DNA of 64,000 bases from Massilia sp. Root133 (GTDB taxonomy: Bacteria > Pseudomonadota > Gammaproteobacteria > Burkholderiales > Burkholderiaceae_D): positions 1 to 64,000 of the forward strand of contig NZ_LMEW01000002.1 of the NCBI RefSeq assembly GCF_001426525.1, in the 5' to 3' direction. Shown here one piece after another: positions 43,711 through 52,402 of this stretch; the first letter of the stretch is position 1, and each line of letters begins with the position of its first letter. The translations under genes were made by a program, and so were the position numbers. The notes below the pieces were generated by a model that did not search any database, was not told the origin of the DNA, and was given only the letters and a program-made list of their open reading frames with translations.

Positions 43711-44547
43711 TCAGGCCAGCGCGGCCGTCAGGCTGTGCACTTCATCCTCCGATTCCTGGAGGATGGTTTTCAGCGTGCCTTCGCCGACGGCGAAGTCGAT
43801 GGTGGCGCCCACCTGGATGCCGGACACGCCAATATCGCGTTCCAGTAGCGGCGATGCGACGGGCGACAGGTCGTTCGCCAGCAGCAGCGTGTCGCCCAGC
43901 GTTTCCGGCGGCAGCGCGCGCATGCCGTTCCACAGCGCCTCGATGGCGCCCATCACGGGGGCGGGCACGCCCAGCTTGAGCAGGACGCCGCGGCCGATGG
44001 CCGTCTCGCCATGCTCGATCCATTCGTCGGCGCCGCCGTCCAGCAGGCCCGGAAACTCGGCCGCGCGCGACAGCAGGTAAAAGCCGCCGACTTCGTGCAC
44101 GATGCCGGCGAACATCGCCGTTTCCGGATCGACGAACGACACACGCCGCGCGATGACCTGCGACAGCGCGGCCACGTGGGTCGAGTGCAGCCACAGTTGA
44201 TCGGCCTTGGCGCGCAACTCGGGGTCGTGGATTTCGCTCGCCAACTGGCGCACGATGACGGCGGCGGCGAGCGCGCCCAGCGTGCGGAAGCCGACGCGCT
44301 GCACGGCCGCCTTGACGTTGGTGACGTCGTTGCCGAAGCGGTTATAGGCGGCCGAGTTGGCGATGGCGACGGTGCGGGCGGCCAGCAACGGCTCCGTCTG
44401 CACGAGACGCGCCGCTTCGTCGATGTGGCATTCCGGGTCGGTCAGCGTGCGCTGCAGCTTGAGCGTCGCGTCGACGTGGGTAGGGAAGTGGAGGTCGCCG
44501 CGCCCGGCCTGCGCGGCAATGCTCTTGAGGGCGTCGATTCTGTCCAT
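43711..44547 (-). CDS. HDOD domain protein
   Basis: A 278-residue protein consisting mainly of an HDOD domain (about residues 15-215), a non-catalytic relative of HD phosphohydrolases found in bacterial signalling. Characteristic parts are LAARTVAIANSAAYNRFG, VKAAVQRVGFRTLGALAAAV, and HSTHVAALSQVIARR followed by FAGIVHEVGGFYLLSRA. There is no attached GGDEF, EAL or receiver domain. The function is probably protein interaction in second-messenger or cell-cycle signalling; partner unknown. Confidence 0.87.
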   Translation of the reverse strand: MDRIDALKSIAAQAGRGDLHFPTHVDATLKLQRTLTDPECHIDEAARLVQTEPLLAARTVAIANSAAYNRFGNDVTNVKAAVQRVGFRTLGALAAAVIVRQLASEIHDPELRAKADQLWLHSTHVAALSQVIARRVSFVDPETAMFAGIVHEVGGFYLLSRAAEFPGLLDGGADEWIEHGETAIGRGVLLKLGVPAPVMGAIEALWNGMRALPPETLGDTLLLANDLSPVASPLLERDIGVSGIQVGATIDFAVGEGTLKTILQESEDEVHSLTAALA

Positions 44548-44576
44548 GGGAAAAAATTATACCCCCAGGAACTTCG

Positions 44577-44858
44577 TCAAGGCTCGCTGAAAATGGCGTC
44601 GCAGCCGTCTTTCGGTTCCTCGGTGTCCTGCAGCTCGTCGACGAGGCCGAGGTCGAACAATTCCTCGACCGCGTTCATGAAGCTGTTCAGGGTGGCGGCG
44701 CCGATCAGGCGGTAGATCTCGCCGTCATCGTTGCGCACGCCGATCACCATCGGTTCCTCGCGCACTTCGGCGGGCGATGCCACGTCCAGCAGCAGGTTGC
44801 CGATGATGTGCTTGTCGAAATGAGGCGGTTTTTTGCCTTCCAGTAGTGCTGTATTCAT
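44577..44858 (-). CDS. Hypothetical small acidic protein coupled to marR
   Basis: A 93-residue protein I do not recognise. The sequence holds a beta-rich middle (PMVIGVRNDDGEIYRLIG) and an acidic C-terminus (DELQDTEEPKDGCD). No signal or membrane segment. The ATG follows the marR stop by one base, and its AAGGATGAT ribosome-binding site lies inside marR, so translation is coupled. It may be a ligand-sensing or accessory partner of the MarR protein, which is only inference from position. Confidence 0.7.
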   Translation of the reverse strand: MNTALLEGKKPPHFDKHIIGNLLLDVASPAEVREEPMVIGVRNDDGEIYRLIGAATLNSFMNAVEELFDLGLVDELQDTEEPKDGCDAIFSEP

Positions 44859-44859
44859 A

Positions 44860-45330
44860 TCATCCTTCGTCGGCGGGAACATGCCCGCCCGGTGTGACCA
44901 GGCCCGGCGCATCGAGCCGGGTGCGCAGCCGGCGCAGCGCGTGGTCAAGTTGTTCGAAATCGCCGTCGCCATAATCGGCGAACAGCTGCTTGCCGTGTGC
45001 GACCACGGCCGGAAACACGTTGCGGAACAGGGACTCCCCGTCCGCCGTCAGGCGCACGAGGAACGAGCGCTTGTCGTCGCAATTGCGCGCGCGTTCCACG
45101 AGTCCCTTCTGTTCGAGGCGGTCGATGACGCCGGTCAGCGTCCCCTTCGTGATCAGGGTTCGCTCGCCCAGTTCCTTGTAGGTCATGCCGGGCGTGTTGC
45201 CGAGGGTGGCGATGATGTCGAATTGCGGATGCGTCAGCCCATGCCGGCGCACCGGTTCGGCGACGAAACGCTCGAACCCTTGCAGGCACTCGGCCAGCAG
45301 GCGCACACTCTTCAGATATCGTTCACCCAT
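44860..45330 (-). CDS. MarR-family transcriptional regulator
   Basis: A 156-residue winged-helix regulator: LTHPQFDIIATLGNTPGMTYKELGERTLI (helices 2-3), then recognition helix TKGTLTGVIDRLEQKGLVERAR and wing NCDDKRSFLVRLTADG. MarR proteins repress efflux or degradation genes until a phenolic or drug ligand binds. It diverges from a DMT exporter gene 98 bp away, the likely target. A TATAAT (45336-45341 on the minus strand) ends only six bases before the ATG and no ribosome-binding site is visible, so the mRNA may be leaderless. Confidence 0.88.
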   Translation of the reverse strand: MGERYLKSVRLLAECLQGFERFVAEPVRRHGLTHPQFDIIATLGNTPGMTYKELGERTLITKGTLTGVIDRLEQKGLVERARNCDDKRSFLVRLTADGESLFRNVFPAVVAHGKQLFADYGDGDFEQLDHALRRLRTRLDAPGLVTPGGHVPADEG

Positions 45331-45428
45331 GAAACGATTATAGCCGCCAGCGCGGGCCGGCCCCAGTCTTCGTCGTTGTGGCCGGGTCCGGTACCATAGC
45401 AATCTTGCCAGAATTTATTTCACGTTTC

Positions 45429-46346
45429 ATGACCCAGCATCTGCGCGGCATCCTCGCCCTCGTCGTCGTCGTCCTCGTGTGGGGGACGACATTTCCTGCG
45501 ATGAAGGAACTGACGGCCTATTTTTCTCCCGTCTGGATTATTTTGACCCGTTTCGCCATCGCGACGGCGCTCTTGTCACCGTTCCTGTGGCGCGCACGCC
45601 GCACGGACCTGATGCTGGGCGGCATACTCGGCTTGCTGCTGTTCTTCTGCTACCTGTTCCAGGTGGAAGGTCTCGCGCTGACGACCTCGAACCGCAACGC
45701 CTTCATCTGCGGCCTGAACGTGCTCGTCGTGCCGTTGCTGGGCCTGCTCGGCGGACGCCTGCCGGAGCGCCGCATCGTCATCGCGCTGCTGCTCGCGATC
45801 GCGGGGCTCGCGGCACTGTGCTGGGACGGCGGGGGCGGCTGGGGCCGCGGCGACACGCTCGCGCTGCTGGCCGCGCTCACGTTCGGCGCCTACATCAAGG
45901 TCATGGAGGTGTATACGCGGCGCGCCGTCCGTCTGATGACGGTGACGGCCGCGCAGATCGGCACCGTCGCCTTGTGCGCGGCGCTGTGGCTGTTCGCGCG
46001 CGAGGTACCGCGGGGCAGCATCGACGTCGCGTCCGATGCCGCCAACTACTGGGCCTACATCGGCCACGGGCTGCTTCACTATGCGCCGAACTTCGCCTAC
46101 CTGGGCGTGCTGTGCACGGCCGCCATCATCTCGATGCAGGCCTGGGGCCAGGCGCGCACGAGTGCCAACGAGGCGGCCGTCATCTATGCGTTCGAGCCCG
46201 GCGGCGCCGCGTTTTTCGCGTATTTCTGGCTGGGCGAGGCGATGGGCGGCCGGGGCTGGCTCGGCGCGGCTTTGTTGATCTCCGGTATGATAGTCAGTCA
46301 ATGGAATGCCGAAAGCCGGCCGGCCGCCGCGCTCGCCCCCGAGTGA
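45429..46346 (+). CDS. DMT-superfamily (EamA) transporter
   Basis: A 305-residue inner-membrane protein with about ten hydrophobic helices in two EamA repeats: GILALVVVVLVWGTTFPAMKEL at the start and a second repeat from GDTLALLAALTFGAYIKVME. The WGTTFP and YLGVLCTAAI segments are typical of metabolite or drug exporters of this family. The ATG giving MTQHLRG is used; an ATG 51 bases upstream lies in the divergent promoter region. The MarR gene on the other side suggests export of an inducing compound. Confidence 0.87.
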   Translation: MTQHLRGILALVVVVLVWGTTFPAMKELTAYFSPVWIILTRFAIATALLSPFLWRARRTDLMLGGILGLLLFFCYLFQVEGLALTTSNRNAFICGLNVLVVPLLGLLGGRLPERRIVIALLLAIAGLAALCWDGGGGWGRGDTLALLAALTFGAYIKVMEVYTRRAVRLMTVTAAQIGTVALCAALWLFAREVPRGSIDVASDAANYWAYIGHGLLHYAPNFAYLGVLCTAAIISMQAWGQARTSANEAAVIYAFEPGGAAFFAYFWLGEAMGGRGWLGAALLISGMIVSQWNAESRPAAALAPE

Positions 46347-46364
46347 TGATCCCTGTTCGTCCCA

Positions 46365-47303
46365 ATGCAGCAGCTTGAATTATCCCGCCTCGCGCAGGAG
46401 GCGCCGCTGCGCGTGCTGCTCGTGCATGCGGGCGAGCCGGATTCGCTGACGTGGTCCGGCCTCGTGCAGCCGCTGCGCCTCGCGGCCAAGGTGCTGGGGC
46501 CGGAGCGCCTGCACGTGGACGTGCGCACCCCCGACAAATTCGCGGCCGACCAGCGCCATTGGCACCTCGTGCTCCTCGTCGCCGACGAGGCCGAGGCCGG
46601 CTTGCGTCCCGCCAACCTGCGTACGGTCGTCTCCCGCTGCCGGGCGGCGCCGTGCTGGGGCGGCGTCGGCGCGGGTGTGCTGTGGCTGGCGGAGGCGGGC
46701 GCGCTGAACGGTGCGCGCGCCGCGTTGCCGTGGTCGCTGTATCCCGACGTCGACATGCGCGCCGACCAGGCCCTGCTGAGCCCGCACCTGTACGAGATCG
46801 ACGGCGCGCGCCTGACGTCCTGCGGCGGTGCGGCCAGCATCGACTTCGCGCTGACCCTCGTCGACCTGCTGTTCGGCGCGACGGTCCAGGCGCAGGTGAA
46901 GGAAATCCTGTGCGTGGACCGCGTGCGCGGCCCGGACGAACGCCAGCGCGTCGCGCTGCAGGCGCGCTTCGGCGTGCTGCAGCCCAAGCTGACGGAAGCC
47001 GTCACCCTGATGGAAGCGAACATCGAGGAACCGCTGTCGACCGACGACATCGCCCAGCTGGCGGGCGTGTCCCGCCGCCAGCTGGAGCGGCTATTCAAGC
47101 AATACCTGGGCAGCCTGCCGTCGCGCTACTACCTCGAACTGCGCCTGCAACGGGCGCGCCAACTGCTGCGCGACACCAATTACTCCATTGTGCAGGTGGG
47201 GCTGATGTGTGGTTTCTCGTCCGGGTCGCACTTTTCTACCGCTTTCGGGGCGCTGTTCGGGAATACGCCGCGCGAAGAACGCCAGCGCAAACTGAGCCAG
47301 TAA
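46365..47303 (+). CDS. argR: AraC-family regulator, ArgR-like activator of arginine catabolism
   Basis: A 312-residue regulator with an N-terminal DJ-1/glutamine-amidotransferase-like sensor domain (about 15-190; SCGGAASIDFALTLVDLLFG) and a C-terminal AraC DNA-binding domain (IEEPLSTDDIAQLAGVSRRQ, then LRDTNYSIVQVGLMCGFSSG). This is the architecture of Pseudomonas ArgR, which activates the AST operon and the NAD-glutamate dehydrogenase gene when arginine is present. It lies just upstream of the AST genes on the same strand, with a matching ArgR half-site before astC. It follows the DMT gene by 18 bases. Confidence 0.83.
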   Translation: MQQLELSRLAQEAPLRVLLVHAGEPDSLTWSGLVQPLRLAAKVLGPERLHVDVRTPDKFAADQRHWHLVLLVADEAEAGLRPANLRTVVSRCRAAPCWGGVGAGVLWLAEAGALNGARAALPWSLYPDVDMRADQALLSPHLYEIDGARLTSCGGAASIDFALTLVDLLFGATVQAQVKEILCVDRVRGPDERQRVALQARFGVLQPKLTEAVTLMEANIEEPLSTDDIAQLAGVSRRQLERLFKQYLGSLPSRYYLELRLQRARQLLRDTNYSIVQVGLMCGFSSGSHFSTAFGALFGNTPREERQRKLSQ

Positions 47304-47305
47304 AC

Positions 47306-47361
47306 ACCGGGGTCAGAGCCCGATTTTGGGCAATTTCCAAAAATCGGGCTCTGACCCCGGT
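47306..47361. repeat. Dispersed palindromic element, second copy
   Basis: Arms of 22 bases (ACCGGGGTCAGAGCCCGATT on the left) pair exactly around a 12-base loop. The arms and part of the loop (GGGCAATT) match 4102-4159. It starts three bases after the regulator stop; the right arm runs into TTTTTT, so this copy probably also terminates that gene. Confidence 0.88.
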
Positions 47362-47371
47362 TTTTTGTTGC

Positions 47372-47436
47372 TCGTCCAAAAATGAAAATGCCTGTCGCAG
47401 TTTGGAAAGAACGGCAAGGATTGGCTTCTCTATAAT
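47372..47436 (+). promoter_or_regulatory. Putative ArgR-binding site and promoter of the AST operon
   Basis: Positions 47393-47413 read TGTCGC, 8 bases, AA, 5 bases, a full match to the Pseudomonas ArgR half-site TGTCGC-N8-AA-N5. The preceding 21 bases (47372-47392) have the AA at the right place but a poor TGTCGC, like a weak second half-site. TATAAT lies at 47431-47436, so the site covers the -35 region, the position expected for an activator that replaces a weak -35. Confidence 0.6.
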
Positions 47437-47496
47437 GAGTCGCTCGGCGCGGCTGCTGGAGTCCGCGCAATCTTTTATTTGGATGAGGAAAACGTC

Positions 47497-48738
47497 ATGA
47501 ATGCTAAGCTCGACTCGGGTGTCGCCACGCGGCCTGTCACACGCCAGACTTTCGACGAGGTGCTCGTCCCGACCTACGCACCCGCCGCGATGGTGCCCGT
47601 GCGCGCGTCGGGCCTGGACGTCTGGGACCAGGACGGCAAGCATTACCTCGACTTCACCTCCGGCATCGCCGTCAGCAGCCTGGGTCATTGCAACCCGGTC
47701 GTCGTCGAGGCGCTGACCCGCCAGGCCAATACGCTCTGGCACGTCGGCAACGGCTACACGAACGAGCCGGTCCTGCGCCTGGCGTCGGCCCTGATCGAGG
47801 CCACGTTCGCCGACCGCTGCTTCTTCGCCAACTCGGGCGCGGAAGCCAACGAAGCCGCCCTGAAGCTGGCGCGCAAGTACGCGCACGGCAAGTTTGGCCC
47901 GCACAAGTCGCGCATCGTGTCGTGCTATTCCTCGTTCCACGGCCGCACGCTGTTCACCGTGTCGGTCGGCGGCCAGTCGAAGTACACCGAAGGCTTCGAG
48001 CCGCTGCCCCCGGAAATCAACCACATCAACTACAACGACATCGAGTCGGCACGCGCCGCCATCGGCGATGACGTCGCGGCCGTGATCGTCGAGCCGATCC
48101 AGGGCGAAGGTGGCGTGATCCCGGGCGACATCGAATTCCTCAAGACGCTGCGCGAGCTGTGCGACAAGACCGGCGCCCTGCTGATCTTCGACGAAGTGCA
48201 GTCGGGCGTGGGCCGTACCGGTACCTTCTACGACTACATGAACGTGGGCGTGACCCCGGACGTGCTGACGTCGGCCAAGGCCCTGGGCAACGGCTACCCG
48301 ATCGGCGCCATGCTGACCACCAACGAGATCGCCCAGTACCTGGCCGTCGGCAGCCACGGCACCACGTACGGCGGCAACCCGCTGGCGACGTCGGTGGCGC
48401 TGGCCGTGATCGAGCAGATCAACCAGCCGGCCTTCCTGGCGCGCGTGCGCGAGGCGAGCAGCAAGATCGTCGCGAACCTGGAGAAGCTGGCCGCCGACTA
48501 CCCGAAGCTGTTCACCAGGCCGCGCGGCAAGGGCCTGCTGCTCGGCCTGCCGATGGCCGACGGCTACAAGGGCAAGTCGAAGGACTACACGAAGGTCGCG
48601 GAAAAGCTCGGCCTGATGCTGCTGATCGCCGGCCCGGACGTCGTCCGCCTGGCACCGGCGCTGGTCGTCTCCGACGAGCAGATCGCGGAAGCCGACCGCA
48701 TCATGCGCCAGGCCGCCGACGCGTTCCTCGCCGGCTGA
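47497..48738 (+). CDS. astC: Succinylornithine/acetylornithine aminotransferase, AST pathway
   Basis: A 413-residue class III PLP aminotransferase converting succinylornithine to succinylglutamate semialdehyde. Landmarks: LDFTSGIAVSSLGHCNP, NSGAEANEAALKLARKY, FHGRTLFTVSVGGQ, LIFDEVQSGVGRTG and the PLP lysine in LTSAKALGNGYPIGAM. GAGGA lies before the chosen ATG. By sequence it could equally act as ArgD in arginine synthesis; the position at the head of the AST genes supports the catabolic role, and such enzymes are often dual. Confidence 0.93.
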   Translation: MNAKLDSGVATRPVTRQTFDEVLVPTYAPAAMVPVRASGLDVWDQDGKHYLDFTSGIAVSSLGHCNPVVVEALTRQANTLWHVGNGYTNEPVLRLASALIEATFADRCFFANSGAEANEAALKLARKYAHGKFGPHKSRIVSCYSSFHGRTLFTVSVGGQSKYTEGFEPLPPEINHINYNDIESARAAIGDDVAAVIVEPIQGEGGVIPGDIEFLKTLRELCDKTGALLIFDEVQSGVGRTGTFYDYMNVGVTPDVLTSAKALGNGYPIGAMLTTNEIAQYLAVGSHGTTYGGNPLATSVALAVIEQINQPAFLARVREASSKIVANLEKLAADYPKLFTRPRGKGLLLGLPMADGYKGKSKDYTKVAEKLGLMLLIAGPDVVRLAPALVVSDEQIAEADRIMRQAADAFLAG

Positions 48739-48753
48739 TACTGCCAGCACCAC

Positions 48754-48788
48754 CCGGCCGGAAGGGGGGGCACCCCCAATCCGGCCGG
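48754..48788 (+). promoter_or_regulatory. Strong intercistronic hairpin between astC and aruF
   Basis: CCGGCCGGA pairs with TCCGGCCGG, and inside it GGGGG pairs with CCCCC. There is no T run, so termination is unlikely. Such hairpins in an operon usually protect the upstream message from 3' decay and raise the level of the first gene. Confidence 0.6.
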
Positions 48789-48822
48789 CTCCGTGAGTTC
48801 GATGCCTTTGTCGGGAGAATCC

Positions 48823-49863
48823 ATGTACGTAGTTCGTCCGGTAGAACCAGCGGATGTCGGCGCCCTCGAGACGCTGCTTGCCGCGTCCACGCCGGGAGTG
48901 CACACCCTGCCGCGCACGCGCGAGAAAATCGCCGCGTTCGTGGAGCGTTCGGTGGCGTCGTTCGCCGCCCACGTCGACATCCCCAGCGAAGAGTCCTACC
49001 TGTTCGTGCTCGAAGACGTCGACAGCCGCGCGCTGGTCGGCACCGCCGCGATCCACGCGTCGGCCGGTTCGAACGGCACTTATTTCGCGTTCCGCAACGA
49101 TGTGATCCAGCAGGTCTCGCGCGACCTGAACATCAGCCACAGCGTGCACGCGCTGACCCTGTGCTCGGAGCTGACGGCGTATTCGCAGCTGTCCGGCTTC
49201 TACATTCGCAATCAGGATACTGCCGGCCGCGAGTCCGCGCTGCTGTCGCGCGCCCGTCTGCTGTACGCCGTGCTGGCGCCGCACCGCTTCGGCGACCGTT
49301 TCTTCGTGCCGCTGGCCGGCGTCACCGACGCGGGTGGCCAGTCGCCGTTCTGGGATGCGCTGGGCCGCAAGTTCTTCAAGATGGATTTCCTCGATGCGGA
49401 GCGCACGATCGGCGGCGCCCGTAACCGCACCTTGATCGTCGAGCTGATGCCGCACTACCCCGTGTACGTGCCGCTGCTGCCCGGCCCCGCGCAGGCCGTG
49501 ATGGGCCAGATCCACCCAAGCGGCGAACTCGCGTTCGACCTGCTGACGGAAGAGGGCTTCGAGGCCGACGAATACATCGACATCTTCGACGGCGGTCCGA
49601 TCCTGCAGGCGCACAAGCACGCGCTGCGGTCGTTCTCCGGCTCGATGGTGAAGAAGGTCGCGAACGCCGAACTGCAGCCGCCCACGCGCGGCGGCAAGGC
49701 CGCGATGGTGAATTACGCGGTGGCCAGCAGCGAACGCAAGTTCCGCGCGATCGTGCTGCCGTGCGACCCGGCCGAGAGTTCCGACGCCATCTGCCTGCCG
49801 CCCGCGGCACGCGAGGCGTTAGGCGTCGCGACCGGCGACAGCGTCATCTGCGTACGCATCTGA
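48823..49863 (+). CDS. aruF: Arginine N-succinyltransferase, alpha subunit
   Basis: A 346-residue GNAT-fold enzyme subunit that succinylates arginine (or ornithine) with succinyl-CoA, the first AST step. It matches the AstA family: MYVVRPVEPADVGALETLLA, LFVLEDVDSRALVGTAAIHA, SELTAYSQLSGFYIRNQD and GHxHPSGE-like QIHPSGELAFDLLTEEGFE. CGGGAG precedes the ATG. The following gene is a clear paralogue, so the enzyme is the two-subunit (AruF/AruG) form as in Pseudomonas rather than the single AstA of E. coli. Confidence 0.93.
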   Translation: MYVVRPVEPADVGALETLLAASTPGVHTLPRTREKIAAFVERSVASFAAHVDIPSEESYLFVLEDVDSRALVGTAAIHASAGSNGTYFAFRNDVIQQVSRDLNISHSVHALTLCSELTAYSQLSGFYIRNQDTAGRESALLSRARLLYAVLAPHRFGDRFFVPLAGVTDAGGQSPFWDALGRKFFKMDFLDAERTIGGARNRTLIVELMPHYPVYVPLLPGPAQAVMGQIHPSGELAFDLLTEEGFEADEYIDIFDGGPILQAHKHALRSFSGSMVKKVANAELQPPTRGGKAAMVNYAVASSERKFRAIVLPCDPAESSDAICLPPAAREALGVATGDSVICVRI

Positions 49864-49888
49864 CGCTTTGGAAAACCATGAGGAACCC

Positions 49889-50920
49889 ATGCTCGTAATC
49901 CGCGCAATCACCCTGAACGACATCGATCCGCTGATCGAGATGGCACGCCAGGTCGGCAGCGGCATGACCACGCTGAAGCCGGACCGCGCCATGCTGGGCG
50001 AGCGCGTCGAGACCGCGGTGGCATCGTTCGCGCAGACGATCCCGCCCGAGGAACGCGACTACATGTTCGTGATGGAAGACACGTCCAACGGCCGCCTGGC
50101 CGGCGTGTGCGCCATCAAGGCCGCCGTCGGCCTCACGGAGCCGTTTTATAACTACCGCATCGGCACGCTGGTGCACTCCAGCCGCGAACTGGGCGTGTTC
50201 ACGCGCATGGACACGCTGTACCTGTCGAACGACCTGACCGGCTCCACGGAACTGTGTTCGCTGTTCCTGATGCCGGAGTACCGCACGGGCTACAACGGCA
50301 AGTGGCTGTCGAAGAGCCGCTTCCTGTTCATGGCGCAGTTCCAGCACCTGTTCACGGAAAAGATCATCGCGGAGATGCGCGGCTACCAGGCGGAGGACGG
50401 CACGTCGCCGTTCTACGAGGGACTCGGCCGCCACTTCTTCAAGATGGATTTCAACCACGTCGACGGCCTGACGGCGCTCGGCAAGAAGTCGTTCATCGCG
50501 GAGCTCATGCCGCGCCAGCCGCTGTACGTCGCGTACCTGCCGGAAGACGCGCAGGCCGTGATCGGTCAGGTGCACCGCTCCACGCTCCCTGCGCGCAAAC
50601 TGCTGGAGCAGGAAGGCATGCACTACGAGGGCTACGTCGACATCTTCGACGCGGGGCCCGTGCTGCAGGGCCGCGTGGCCGAGCTGCGCGCCGTGCGCGA
50701 CAGCGTGCTGACCACGGCCGAGGAAGGCCAACCGGAAGGTGAGTGCGAAGTCACGCTCGTCTCCAACACGAAGCTCGACGATTTTCGCATGGTCCTTACC
50801 CAGGCCTGCGACGGCGGCCGCAAGGTCGCGCTATCCGTGCGCGAACTCCAGTTGCTGCATTGCCAGCCGGGTGACCCTATTCGCTCGCTGGCCCTCAACG
50901 TAAGGAAAAACAATGGCTAA
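49889..50920 (+). CDS. aruG: Arginine N-succinyltransferase, beta subunit
   Basis: A 343-residue AstA-family protein, paralogous to the alpha subunit: MLVIRAITLNDIDPLIEMAR, MFVMEDTSNGRLAGVCAIKA, SLFLMPEYRTGYNGKWLSKS and HVDGLTALGKKSFIAELMP. The beta-type start and the conserved TTLKPDR region fit AruG. An AGGAACCC sequence precedes the ATG. It overlaps astD by eight bases. Confidence 0.93.
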   Translation: MLVIRAITLNDIDPLIEMARQVGSGMTTLKPDRAMLGERVETAVASFAQTIPPEERDYMFVMEDTSNGRLAGVCAIKAAVGLTEPFYNYRIGTLVHSSRELGVFTRMDTLYLSNDLTGSTELCSLFLMPEYRTGYNGKWLSKSRFLFMAQFQHLFTEKIIAEMRGYQAEDGTSPFYEGLGRHFFKMDFNHVDGLTALGKKSFIAELMPRQPLYVAYLPEDAQAVIGQVHRSTLPARKLLEQEGMHYEGYVDIFDAGPVLQGRVAELRAVRDSVLTTAEEGQPEGECEVTLVSNTKLDDFRMVLTQACDGGRKVALSVRELQLLHCQPGDPIRSLALNVRKNNG

Positions 50921-52397
50921 AGAATTGAGCTCTAACTGCGCTAACTTCATCGGCGGTGAATGGCTGGCCGGCAGCGGTCCGCAACTCGAGACCATCGACC
51001 CGTCCACCGGCCGCCAGACCTGGACCAGCAACGAATCCACGGCAGAAGATGTGGACCGCGCCGTAAAAGCCGCGCGCGCCGCGTTCGAAGACTGGGCGCT
51101 CACGCCGCTCGAACAACGCATCGCCATCTGCCAGCGCTTCCGCGACCTGCTCAAGGAGCACAACGAGGAACTCGCCGCGATCATCGCGGAGGAAGTGGGC
51201 AAGCCGCTGTGGGAAGCCCGCACGGAAGTGACGACGATGGCCAACAAGGTCGACATCTCGGTGCAGTCGCATGCCGCGCGCACGGGCGAAACCGCCGCCA
51301 AGGTCGCCGACGGCAACGCCGTGCTGCGCCACCGTCCGCACGGTGTGTTCGGCGTGTTCGGACCCTACAACTTCCCCGGCCACCTGCCGAATGGCCACAT
51401 CGTACCGGCGCTGATCGCGGGGAACACGCTCGTGTTCAAGCCGAGCGAATACGCGCCGCGCACCGCCGTGCGTACCGTGCAGCTGTGGGAGCAGGCCGGC
51501 CTGCCGCAGGGCGTGCTGAACCTCGTGAACGGCGGCCGCGCGACCGGCGTGGCGCTGTCGCAGCATCCGGACGTGGACGGCATCCTGTTCACCGGCAGCA
51601 GCCAGACCGGTGTCGCGTTGCATAAACAGTTCGGCGGCCAGCCGGGCAAGATGCTGGCGCTGGAAATGGGCGGCAACAACCCGCTCGTCGTGTGGGACGT
51701 GCAGAACGTCGACGCGGCCGTGCACCACGCCGTGATGTCCGCGTTCATCTCGGCCGGCCAGCGCTGCACGTGCGCGCGCCGCCTGATCGTGCAGGACGGC
51801 CCGCAGGGACAAGCCATCGTCGACCGTCTCGTGGAAGTGGCGGGCAAGCTGGCCGTCGGCCCGTCGAACGCGGAGCCGCAGCCGTTCATGGGCCCCGTCG
51901 TCTCGGCCGCCGTGGCGAAACGCCTCGTGCAGGCGCAGGAGATGATGGAAGCGCAGGGCGGCAAGGTCCTGCTGCGCATGCGCCAGCTCGACCCGAACGC
52001 GGGCTTCGTCACCGCCGGTATCGTCGACGTGACGGATGCGCAGGGCATCCCGGACGAAGAGTGGTTCGGACCGCTGCTGCAGATCGTGCGCGTGGCCGAT
52101 TTCGACCGCGCCATCGCGGCCGCCAACGCGACGGAGTACGGCCTCGCCGCGGCACTCCTCTCGCCGTCGGAAGACTTGTGGAAGCGCTTCGCGGTCAAGG
52201 CTAGAGCCGGCGTCGTCAACTGGAACCGTCCGACGACGGGCGCCGCCAGCTCCGCGCCGTTCGGCGGCGTGGGCAAGTCCGGCAACCACCGTCCGAGCGC
52301 CTATTATGCGGCCGACTACTGCGCGTACCCGGTCGCCTCCATCGAAACCTCTGAACTGGACATGCCGGCCAAGCTGTCGCCCGGTCTCACCTTCTGA
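50913..52397 (+). CDS. astD: Succinylglutamate-semialdehyde dehydrogenase
   Basis: A 494-residue aldehyde dehydrogenase making N-succinylglutamate with NAD. Typical parts: [49 protein letters not shown], the general-base Glu in [13 protein letters not shown], and the catalytic Cys in [15 protein letters not shown]. The GHLPNGHI loop and QRCTCARR are characteristic of AstD. It is in the middle of the AST operon. Confidence 0.96.
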   Translation: MAKELSSNCANFIGGEWLAGSGPQLETIDPSTGRQTWTSNESTAEDVDRAVKAARAAFEDWALTPLEQRIAICQRFRDLLKEHNEELAAIIAEEVGKPLWEARTEVTTMANKVDISVQSHAARTGETAAKVADGNAVLRHRPHGVFGVFGPYNFPGHLPNGHIVPALIAGNTLVFKPSEYAPRTAVRTVQLWEQAGLPQGVLNLVNGGRATGVALSQHPDVDGILFTGSSQTGVALHKQFGGQPGKMLALEMGGNNPLVVWDVQNVDAAVHHAVMSAFISAGQRCTCARRLIVQDGPQGQAIVDRLVEVAGKLAVGPSNAEPQPFMGPVVSAAVAKRLVQAQEMMEAQGGKVLLRMRQLDPNAGFVTAGIVDVTDAQGIPDEEWFGPLLQIVRVADFDRAIAAANATEYGLAAALLSPSEDLWKRFAVKARAGVVNWNRPTTGAASSAPFGGVGKSGNHRPSAYYAADYCAYPVASIETSELDMPAKLSPGLTF

Positions 52398-52402
52398 ACG
52401 AT

